Shown here: positions 8,047 through 14,972 of the stretch, piece after piece | Position numbering within the stretch: position 1 is the stretch's first letter | Layout: each line of letters starts with the position of its first letter | Origin: Calothrix sp. PCC 7103 | Lineage (GTDB): Bacteria > Cyanobacteriota > Cyanobacteriia > Cyanobacteriales > Nostocaceae | Assembly: GCF_000331305.1 (NCBI RefSeq) | Contig: NZ_KB217483.1 | Span: forward strand, 105,534 to 169,533 | Reading direction: 5' to 3' | DNA length: 64,000 bases | Translations under genes and position numbers: made by a program | Notes under the pieces: model-generated | What the model saw: only the letters and a program-made list of their open reading frames with translations | The model's database searches: none | Told to the model about the DNA's origin: nothing

Positions 8047-11000
8047 TCAACTTAAATCTTTACCAGTTTCTTTAAATTTTTGTTGTTTGGCTGATTTTGA
8101 CGGGTTTTGCCAATACTGTTGTTCTTCGATAGTCAGCTTATTAATGGATGCTTCCTGGTTTTTGGCAGCTTTGTAAATTACTTCTTGATTATCATTAACA
8201 ATTGATAAAGTTTCTTTTTGAGCATGATAAATAGCTACATACTTGGAATCAATTATACCTGTTTGCAGAACTTCATCTTTATTAACGGGATTTTCTTTAA
8301 TTGCGGCGAAGCTCGCATTAATTAAATTTTGTTCCCAATTGGGGCGCCTTACACCAACTGCTTCTTTAGAATGAGGGTTACGGGAACTTGCTGCTTTATT
8401 TAACTCTTGTTGATTCGTTTTATTAGCTTTCGGGTTTTGCTTCTCTGTGGCAATATTAGATTTAGTAGTCGTAGCTTGGTTGTGATGAAGTTGCATCTGT
8501 TGTTCAGCTGACGAGATGAAAAGATGCAGTTCATCTAGAGGAATGGCAATAAACTTTGTTCTCTTAGAGTTTTGTAACTGGTCGTATTCTAGGGGAAAGT
8601 TGAGAGTGTCGGTAATCTGAGTTGTGCTAGCTTGGTTGAAGTGCGTACTATTGAGATTACAGCAAAAGTAAAGTTCTTTCTCAGTCCCTTTCTGAGCAAT
8701 AGCGATAAAACTTTCTGTGCCAAGTTTTTTGTTGATTTCTTGAGATAGCTGTTTTAAGGTTCCTAGATTATCTGGTATCAGGGTTTGCAATAAATCGCTG
8801 TTAATTGGCACTGTTTTTAAGGATGCTTCATCATCGTGTAGAAGTCCTTGATTATTTTTTTGCTTGTACTCTTCTTTGAGAAGCGGTTTGAGAAATTCCA
8901 ATAGCGTTGGTTGTTTGTCTTTTACTGGCGCCAAATTAGGAGTGAGGGAGTGAGGGAGTGCAGGAGTGAGGGAGGGTGAGGGGTAATCTAGTTGATTATT
9001 TGCATTTATTACCTGCTTCGCACTTTTATTCCCTCCCTCTCTCCCTCTCTCACTCTCTCCCTCCCGAATTGGCGCCTGTTCCCTCGTCCAGATTTCAGGA
9101 TATTTAATTGTTTCGGGATTTACCTTGATGTTGGCTATTGTTGCAGGCGCCGATTCGAGGGTTGCTTTAAATTGAAAACCTTGAACTTGCTTGCCATGCG
9201 CGCGTAACTTCTCGCTTAAAGTTGTAAATGATTCTGAATCAATGACTCCCAAAGGTTTACCATCAACTAGAGCAATGGGTTTAGCAGCGTTAGAGTTTTG
9301 AGAATGGTTAATTGTTATAGTACCTTGTTCTCCTTTCCATTCTCGGTCAGCAAAAGCGTACTTTTTTAACTGCCCTATTTTCAACTGATTACCTTGGCTG
9401 CTGGTGATAATAACTGAAGCGCTATGAGGCGAGGTAATTTCTGCTTCAAATGAAGTGCCGATTGGTAATTGGGCTGATTCGCTGCGAAATACTCCCAGCT
9501 TTTTATCTTCGACAACTAACCAGCGCTTCCAAAGTTCAGGGTTGGCTGGGTCAGGCGCCTTTTGGATGCTACATTCGACTTTTTCACCAACCCAGGAGCG
9601 TCCTAAATGCTCGTTACATGGTTTGTGGGTTCCTACAACTGCAAAATCTGTGAATTGTAGCGAGTGCAATCGTTCTACTAACTCCTCTCCAAAAATTGCG
9701 AAAACTGCTGATGTTTTCCTAAAACCCCGTTCTGCATCTTCTTTACTTGCTGTTGAAACTTGCCACATTGCGGCTGCCAATGCTTCTTTATGAGATTCAG
9801 GAATACTTTGTGCTGTGGTGTCCGCAAATTCCCGCACTTGCTTGAAAGCGGCTCGAACTTGGCTTTGTGTTATACCTGGTACAATTTCTGCTGTTAGTTC
9901 CTTGAATTCCTGTTTCGTAATTTCTGAATAATTCTTTGCGCTTTCTTGCGAGATATAGCCCAAGCGCTTGTATTTCTGTTTTTTATCAAGCTTTAGTTCT
10001 GGCTTACCATCAGCGTCAAGAACTGGGGCAAGTGCTATCCACTTATTGTGGGCGCCTTTGGAGGAAGGGTTATTATTTTCAACAATTAGTATATCGAGTT
10101 TTCTGTGAAGGAAGGCGTTGGGATGTTTAAATTCTGTCAAACCCATTATTTCTAGTTGGTTGTCTTTTGGGCTGGTTGCAATGATTCTTGGTCCCGGCGC
10201 CTGTTCGACTTCACGACCAATTTCGATTGCCCGATTTATCAATGTGTCGTAGGTTTTCTTAATTTGTACAGCGTTCTCTCTTTGAGATGAGGTAAATGTA
10301 ACTTGCTTAAATAAATCTTGGAATTGCTGTGTAGAGCGCGCTTCGAGGGAATTTTCTGTAAATGCCTCGTTCGTTTTGGTTGCCATAATATCGATGGCGC
10401 CGTGACCATTGAGTTTTATACCTCTAGTTGTGTATACATCATCAACTTTCCTCTCCTCTACCCAAGGCGCCACGTCAAAGCTTTTGATAATAGCGCTGCA
10501 AGCGTTTATAATTGCTGGGTCGGAACGGTTAGCGCTTTTTCCCCTGTCAACCTCAATTTGTAGTTGTCCTCCTAGTACACCAACTAAATCGTGATAAAAC
10601 TGCTTGCATTTTTCTAAAAATTTATTTACATCTTCTGATGATAGTAAAGGTAAATTCTTCTTGTCGCGAATTTGGTTATATTCATCTAGCGTCTGAGTTT
10701 CACCAACATTAATATTAATTTTATTATTTTCTAAGCAGAACTGTGATAACTGTTTAATCTGTTTTCTAATATTGTCAGGAAATTGAACTGGCTTATATTG
10801 GTCAGATTCTGCAAACAACATTTTCACCGCAGCGCAAGAAATATTTTTCATCAACGACCAAGCATTTGTACTGGGAATCGATACACATTCATTTTCAAGC
10901 GCGATGCTTTTCATGCATAAATTCGCAACTAAGCCGACTTTATTTTCCATCGCGTCTAAGGCGATTTGCTCAAAAGACCCTGTATACGCCTTCTTATCGG

Positions 11001-12564
11001 GTTTGACGATTTCAGCATAGCGTTTATGATTCAGTTGTTTTTCTTTGATTTCTGCTGTTGTGTGGGGAAAGTCACTTGCGAGAGCTATAGCCATACGGTC
11101 GCCATCGCAATCTGATAACGAATGCTTTAGTCCCTGTGGCGCCATCTTAATTGTGCCAATATCGTTTGGTTCGTTTGATAAATGACGGTTGATGTAAATA
11201 TCTACAGTGTTCGAGTTAGCAACTGGACTGCGATAAACAATTAATTCGGCGCCATCAGGTTTGTTAGGGTAACAAACTTCATTCGGCGCTAGGTCATGAC
11301 AAGTTTGTGCCATTGCCGATTCAAATTTGATAAATCTGCCTGTTGCACAATCCATATATTGTTGGCGCCAGTGTTCAGCTAGTTTATCTACAATTTTGGG
11401 ATGTTCTAGTAGCTGGCAGTGTCCTTGTAAATCGGCTTTGAGAACGCGATAAACTACATCTTGGTCGCTGGCGCCGAAGGCATCGTCAATAAGTTTTTCT
11501 AATCCCTGTAAATTCAAACTGTCAAAATCAATAAAATCTTCCTGCTCAGTTTCCCTTTTTATCTGGTGTTTGTGTTTATCATCCATCGACTCAATGTAAT
11601 CAGCAGCAATCTTTCTAGGGTCGCTTGCTATTTGGGATAATTCTGAGAGGCGCCTTTCTAGTCGTGGTAGCACATCGCCTTTTACCCCTTCTGGAAATAA
11701 ATTCCAAAATTGGGCGCCTGTTGATGTGATTCCGTAGTAAGCATCGGTTTTATTACCAATACCCATCGTCATCAAGTATTCACCAGGAAGAGGAGTGGGG
11801 GATGGGGAGAAAGGGAGAGGGGGGGAATTGGAGGAAGTTAGCACTGACTTAAAGCAGTTGGCTACTTCTGTATTCTCCCACTCCCCCACTCTCCCACTCC
11901 CCTTGTCCCCCACTCTTCCCTTAAGTTGGTCGGTGGAAATAATTAGGTCGTAGCCATTTCCAACACTACTTAAATCGCGCGGAGCGAATGTACCTTTACC
12001 CACCTGCCATGTTTGATTTATTGGTTGGGAATCATTGTCTGAGTTAAGTCCCGCGCGTCGTTCCTTAATGCCAAACCTGGTTTGAAAAGGAGTTTCTGGC
12101 TCGTTACCTAAACTTTGATGTAACTGTGCATCAATTTTTCCATCTCCATCACCTACTAATTTTATTGCTTCTTCATTTGGCATTACTCCACCATTGGCGC
12201 CTGTGTTGGCATCAACTACCAAGACTCTCAAATTTTGACGCTCACCGAAACTTTTACATGGAGTAAACATGTTGCTTCCATAAGCGGCGCCGAAGTGTGG
12301 TTGGTCGAATACTTTCTCTCGTAGCGCTTCATTCATAAAGTAGAAGCGGTCATCAGCAGCAAACTCAAAGCTTAATCCTTGTTTTGAAAACTTTTGTAGG
12401 TCTGCTTCTTTCGTTAAGCCTTGGTAGACGGCGCCTAATTTAAATGTGGAAGAAGGGGCAAAATATTCTGCAAGACAATGTTCAATCGTTTCTGTTAACG
12501 GTTTACCATCGATAAAGATAGATTTTCCAGTTTTGGTGCAGAAATGTTCTAAGGTAATTGACAT
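8047..12564 (-). CDS. large single-chain RNA-polymerase-like protein (two double-psi beta-barrel type)
   Basis: The 1505-residue protein has, at residues 485-489, DCDGD within LKHSLSDCDGDRMAIAL. This matches the metal-binding DxDGD of the beta'-like barrel in single-chain polymerases (YonO-like and eukaryotic QDE-1-type RdRPs; NADFDGD in cellular RNAPs). About 40 residues earlier is YRSPV, like the R-x-P strand preceding it. In the N-terminal third, RVLVVDANTGANGG, then KGTFAP and STDQLKG (about 190 and 214), resemble the Lys-bearing beta-like barrel. That order, beta-like then beta'-like, is what such polymerases show. The C-terminal half is unassigned. Two low-complexity palindromic inserts sit in frame. 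The gene is divergent from a 74-residue gene, and its 5' end is duplicated at 45.4 kb. The polymerase call is inference from motifs; activity is unproven. Confidence 0.6.
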   Translation of the reverse strand: MSITLEHFCTKTGKSIFIDGKPLTETIEHCLAEYFAPSSTFKLGAVYQGLTKEADLQKFSKQGLSFEFAADDRFYFMNEALREKVFDQPHFGAAYGSNMFTPCKSFGERQNLRVLVVDANTGANGGVMPNEEAIKLVGDGDGKIDAQLHQSLGNEPETPFQTRFGIKERRAGLNSDNDSQPINQTWQVGKGTFAPRDLSSVGNGYDLIISTDQLKGRVGDKGSGRVGEWENTEVANCFKSVLTSSNSPPLPFSPSPTPLPGEYLMTMGIGNKTDAYYGITSTGAQFWNLFPEGVKGDVLPRLERRLSELSQIASDPRKIAADYIESMDDKHKHQIKRETEQEDFIDFDSLNLQGLEKLIDDAFGASDQDVVYRVLKADLQGHCQLLEHPKIVDKLAEHWRQQYMDCATGRFIKFESAMAQTCHDLAPNEVCYPNKPDGAELIVYRSPVANSNTVDIYINRHLSNEPNDIGTIKMAPQGLKHSLSDCDGDRMAIALASDFPHTTAEIKEKQLNHKRYAEIVKPDKKAYTGSFEQIALDAMENKVGLVANLCMKSIALENECVSIPSTNAWSLMKNISCAAVKMLFAESDQYKPVQFPDNIRKQIKQLSQFCLENNKININVGETQTLDEYNQIRDKKNLPLLSSEDVNKFLEKCKQFYHDLVGVLGGQLQIEVDRGKSANRSDPAIINACSAIIKSFDVAPWVEERKVDDVYTTRGIKLNGHGAIDIMATKTNEAFTENSLEARSTQQFQDLFKQVTFTSSQRENAVQIKKTYDTLINRAIEIGREVEQAPGPRIIATSPKDNQLEIMGLTEFKHPNAFLHRKLDILIVENNNPSSKGAHNKWIALAPVLDADGKPELKLDKKQKYKRLGYISQESAKNYSEITKQEFKELTAEIVPGITQSQVRAAFKQVREFADTTAQSIPESHKEALAAAMWQVSTASKEDAERGFRKTSAVFAIFGEELVERLHSLQFTDFAVVGTHKPCNEHLGRSWVGEKVECSIQKAPDPANPELWKRWLVVEDKKLGVFRSESAQLPIGTSFEAEITSPHSASVIITSSQGNQLKIGQLKKYAFADREWKGEQGTITINHSQNSNAAKPIALVDGKPLGVIDSESFTTLSEKLRAHGKQVQGFQFKATLESAPATIANIKVNPETIKYPEIWTREQAPIREGESERGREGGNKSAKQVINANNQLDYPSPSLTPALPHSLTPNLAPVKDKQPTLLEFLKPLLKEEYKQKNNQGLLHDDEASLKTVPINSDLLQTLIPDNLGTLKQLSQEINKKLGTESFIAIAQKGTEKELYFCCNLNSTHFNQASTTQITDTLNFPLEYDQLQNSKRTKFIAIPLDELHLFISSAEQQMQLHHNQATTTKSNIATEKQNPKANKTNQQELNKAASSRNPHSKEAVGVRRPNWEQNLINASFAAIKENPVNKDEVLQTGIIDSKYVAIYHAQKETLSIVNDNQEVIYKAAKNQEASINKLTIEEQQYWQNPSKSAKQQKFKETGKDLS
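8927..9076 (-). repeat. in-frame palindromic element E inside the polymerase-like gene
   Basis: This 150-bp segment (50 codons) is bounded at both ends by GGCGCCAA and its inverse. One arm is purine-rich repeats of GGGAG/GTGAG, the other the matching pyrimidine-rich CTCCC, so the strand can fold back on itself. In the protein it appears as a Gly/Arg/Glu/Ser tract, a short core, and a Pro/Ser/Leu tract (YPSPSLTPALPHSLTP). The length is a multiple of three, so the reading frame is kept. The architecture matches the elements at 11785 and 60371. Confidence 0.65.
11785..11921 (-). repeat. in-frame palindromic element A inside the polymerase-like gene
   Basis: On the plus strand a G-rich arm (AGGAAGAGGAGTGGGGG at 11785) is mirrored by a C-rich arm ending CCCCCACTCTTCCCT (11907-11921). 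The core carries the 16-mer TAACTTCCTCCAATTC (complement of 11825-11840), which recurs exactly at 60430-60445 and 58317-58332 in an unrelated gene family. In the protein it gives GSGRVGEWE, then KSVLTSSNS, then a Pro/Ser tract. It separates the two putative barrel regions of the polymerase-like protein. Confidence 0.7.
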
Positions 12565-12707
12565 AGTGCAAGTACTGCAATAAAGTCACTTACAATTTTG
12601 TTTTCTGCTAGTTTCTGGCTAATAAGTCTTAAGACAGAAGTTTTGCTATCGCTTTAGTGCTAAAAGGTTATTTTACGTAGCATCGAATTAAGCCGGAGGT
12701 AGTAGAT
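12565..12707. promoter_or_regulatory. shared divergent promoter region, present in two copies
   Basis: The 143 bases between the polymerase-like gene and the divergent 74-residue gene must hold both promoters. The same region recurs at 45706-45846 with few changes, including GCCGGAGGTAGTAGATATG, whose GGAGG is a strong Shine-Dalgarno for the small gene. I could not assign -10/-35 boxes with confidence. Confidence 0.5.
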
Positions 12708-12932
12708 ATGGATAATCCACAACCACAGCGTAAGTATACTTCACCATATAGTTTTGATACACAAAGTGAATTACTAACTCAGGGTATAACTCACATTGAT
12801 GATTTAGCTGCAATAGCTGGTTTGAAGATGCAACAAGAAGAAGCTTTTGAAGAATCTGAGAGGTTGTTTGAAGAATGGTTGGATGCACAGGATTTTCCTC
12901 CACCTTCAAAAAGGAGCGAAGAAGAATTTTAA
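12708..12932 (+). CDS. 74-residue acidic protein divergent from the polymerase-like gene (copy 1)
   Basis: The product begins MDNPQPQRKYTSPYSFDTQ and ends in an acidic helix-rich tail (EESERLFEEWLDAQDF, then KRSEEEF). A strong GGAGG lies 9 bases before the ATG. A second copy at 45847 differs at only a few residues (Q/K at 7, I/T at 30, E/D near the end), so the frame has stayed intact in both places, unlike the accompanying polymerase fragment. No family recognised. The size, charge and constant position suggest an accessory or regulatory partner of the polymerase-like protein; this is inference. Confidence 0.75.
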   Translation: MDNPQPQRKYTSPYSFDTQSELLTQGITHIDDLAAIAGLKMQQEEAFEESERLFEEWLDAQDFPPPSKRSEEEF

Positions 12933-12980
12933 GAAATGGCGCCAGTCTTTGATGTGTGTAGTTGTTGATTGTTTGTGTTG

Positions 12981-13292
12981 TTACAAGCCTTCTAGTCTTT
13001 GTTTATTCTTCTTAACCAAACGCTCCCAACTACACCGACCGCGTTTGCCAGAAATAACTTCTAATTGTTGGCGCCTGTAGTAGAGGATTAAACGAGTGCC
13101 TTCAGCAATGCCTGGTTTATCCTTGAAGTAAACGACATAATCGCCTGTAGGTTGGTAATAAGAATCAACAACTCCGATACAATTTGTCAAATCTAGCCAG
13201 TTATGGCAATCGTACCCACTCAGCCGAACTCTTGTACCTCTTGGAATCACAGAGAAATCAAGCTCTAGCTGGTTTATGTTGTTTTTATTCAT
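12981..13292 (-). CDS. small hypothetical protein
   Basis: The 103-residue protein has PRGTRVRLSGYDCHNWLD, then GVVDSYYQPTGDYVVYFKD. This is an SH3-like or KOW-like small beta-barrel pattern (turns G-T-R-V, strand Y-V-V-Y-F). The C-terminus is basic (KRGRCSWERLVKKNKQR). I cannot name the family. It lies 45 bases downstream of the DUF6876-like gene on the same strand and is probably co-transcribed with it. Confidence 0.6.
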   Translation of the reverse strand: MNKNNINQLELDFSVIPRGTRVRLSGYDCHNWLDLTNCIGVVDSYYQPTGDYVVYFKDKPGIAEGTRLILYYRRQQLEVISGKRGRCSWERLVKKNKQRLEGL

Positions 13293-13337
13293 GACTACTT
13301 TAAAGAATGGATTGTTGGCGCTTGTATTGATTTGTAG

Positions 13338-13700
13338 TTAATATTCACTCGGCAACAGCAATACTTTTTCTATCAGGTAAAGTTTGATACGAGGTAGAGG
13401 AAAGTTAGTGTATGGGATTTCCTGGCGTAAAACTTCTTTGCCCACGTCCCATTCACAAATTAAAACGCCAGATTTTTCTTGTACAACTAGGCGCCAAATC
13501 TGGAATTCTCGAAGTTGAGGTAAGGATAGTAAATTAGCATTTTGGTGTGAAGCGATGGCATCGAGTAACCAAAAGCATTCAGCAGCTTCAGCAAGATACT
13601 TGATGCCTGAAGTATATTTGATACCTAACCAATGTTTGTAAATTTCATCAGACCCAACGAACCGCTTGAGTTTGGCAGCAATTTGTTCAGCATTTTCCAC
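13338..13700 (-). CDS. DUF6876-like protein
   Basis: The 120-residue protein has the pattern of the DUF6876 family: KHWLGIKYTSGIKYLAEAA, then CFWLLDAIASHQ, LPQLREFQIWRL, and a C-terminal Pro/Leu-rich strand. The family is found on plasmids and accessory regions; its function is unknown to me. It is the first gene of a two-gene minus-strand unit with the 103-residue protein. Confidence 0.65.
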   Translation of the reverse strand: MENAEQIAAKLKRFVGSDEIYKHWLGIKYTSGIKYLAEAAECFWLLDAIASHQNANLLSLPQLREFQIWRLVVQEKSGVLICEWDVGKEVLRQEIPYTNFPLPRIKLYLIEKVLLLPSEY

Positions 13701-13836
13701 AGCTTTTACCTCTGTATATATTTCACATAACTAGAGGCGTGAGCCGTAAAATAAAATTGTTTATGTATAGATATCAACAATTGATAAATTTATATATTCT
13801 GGTATTAGACTTTGATTTTAGAAAAATAGTTATTAG

Positions 13837-13882
13837 CAATAGCAGTTTTTGCTATTGGGTGGCAATAGCATACGAATACAAA
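13837..13882 (-). terminator. triple 7-mer hairpin region downstream of the minus-strand defence run
   Basis: On the minus strand one reads GCTATTG-ccacc-CAATAGC-aaaaact-GCTATTG: the middle arm can pair with either neighbour, giving two mutually exclusive 7-bp stems. It lies just past the last gene of the 13.9-22.2 kb minus-strand run. A terminator or attenuator is the simplest reading, although no long T-run follows directly. Confidence 0.4.
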
Positions 13883-13908
13883 GAAAACACATAATATTTT
13901 ATAAGCCA

Positions 13909-14376
13909 CTATATTCGCGGAGAATATTCTTCATAAATTCTCTGAGCGGTATTTAAGTATTTATCTAATAAAGAACGATTGAATACATCAGGGAGTAATA
14001 ACTCAACAACTGAAGCGATGTCCCTTGCTCGATACTCACCTTCTTCGTCTCCATATTTAAAGCTAATGGAACCCCACAATTGAGCCACAGCAGTTTGCAC
14101 ATCTTCCCTTTCTGGCAAATACCATATCTCTCGACTGATTTCAACACACTGCGAAGCAGTTAAAGTATCTCGCTCATCTATTTGCTGAATATATTTACTC
14201 ATTTGAGACAATTTATCCGGGTTAAATTCATATCCATATATTTTGATGCATTCTATTGCCCATTGGATTGCTAAACTATAGCCATATTCATCTAGTTTGA
14301 GCGCAATTGGATAAGCCCAAAATATTTTTGATGGTGTTATATTTTGCTTGATATCATCTATTATTTCTTTCATCAT
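13909..14376 (-). CDS. hypothetical protein at the end of the NACHT run
   Basis: The 155-residue, mostly helical protein begins MMKEIIDDIKQNITPSK. It has no motif that I recognise. It starts 8 bases after the stop of the DUF4303 gene, so the two are almost certainly co-transcribed. A second Met follows the first directly, and either may start. A role with the DUF4303 protein, as an immunity-like or toxin-associated partner, would be a guess. Confidence 0.6.
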   Translation of the reverse strand: MMKEIIDDIKQNITPSKIFWAYPIALKLDEYGYSLAIQWAIECIKIYGYEFNPDKLSQMSKYIQQIDERDTLTASQCVEISREIWYLPEREDVQTAVAQLWGSISFKYGDEEGEYRARDIASVVELLLPDVFNRSLLDKYLNTAQRIYEEYSPRI

Positions 14377-14384
14377 CTATAAAT

Positions 14385-14963
14385 TTACCGAAACTCTGCC
14401 ATGAAATCGCGCGTAACTGCTTGAGAATTTAGTCTGTGAACAGATTCATTTATAATTTTGTGGTCAGAATCTGAAATCCAGACTACAAGGAAAGGATTTT
14501 TTGTTCCAAACGCGCCATTATGTGAAGCAATCTCTAAACCTCTAACAACAGCTTCAAGTAATACGTCAGAATGAAGTATTTCATATTCATCCATTAAATA
14601 ATTATTCTCATCCTTTGTATGCATACTTGAAAATTCAGCATTTGCTTCTTCTAAAAGCTTGTTTACAGTGTCAAATCCATCATATACCCAGTGCGACCAT
14701 TCATCTACACTGTATTTATAGTACCGATATTCTTCGTGTTCGCTACTCACCTGAATATCTGACTCACGATTGAAAGCTACAACAATACTGTTTATGTCGT
14801 AAGGTTCGCCAGGTAAAAGAGCGTATCCGTAAAAGTCAATTCCTTGAGAGTTGAGTAAGGATACATGGTTGGAAATTGATTGAGCAATTGCTAATATCAA
14901 TTCTGTCCGTTCTTGAGATAGCCACTTACTTAGAATAGCATTGTCTATATTCATACTTACCAT
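14385..14963 (-). CDS. DUF4303-family protein
   Basis: The 192-residue protein carries the DUF4303 pattern: GIDFYGYALLPGEPYDINS near residue 40, then YSVDEWSHWVYDGFD, and a C-terminal PFLVVWISDSD. DUF4303 belongs to the SUKH-like superfamily circle often found near polymorphic toxins; the exact role is unknown. It begins 9 bases after the stop of the NACHT gene. The start is the ATG at 14963 or the internal ATG at 14954. Its place in the run suggests it serves the NACHT system rather than a distant toxin. Confidence 0.65.
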   Translation of the reverse strand: MVSMNIDNAILSKWLSQERTELILAIAQSISNHVSLLNSQGIDFYGYALLPGEPYDINSIVVAFNRESDIQVSSEHEEYRYYKYSVDEWSHWVYDGFDTVNKLLEEANAEFSSMHTKDENNYLMDEYEILHSDVLLEAVVRGLEIASHNGAFGTKNPFLVVWISDSDHKIINESVHRLNSQAVTRDFMAEFR

Positions 14964-14972
14964 GCGTTAAAA

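Noticed and set aside
8938-9065. A long purine/pyrimidine tract as a triplex-forming regulatory element or intein boundary
   Set aside because: It keeps frame and folds as a palindrome shared with other elements; there are no intein splice motifs.
8047-12564. Reading the large protein as a plasmid helicase or primase
   Set aside because: No Walker A/B or helicase motifs are visible, while DCDGD with the upstream R-x-P fits the polymerase barrel better.
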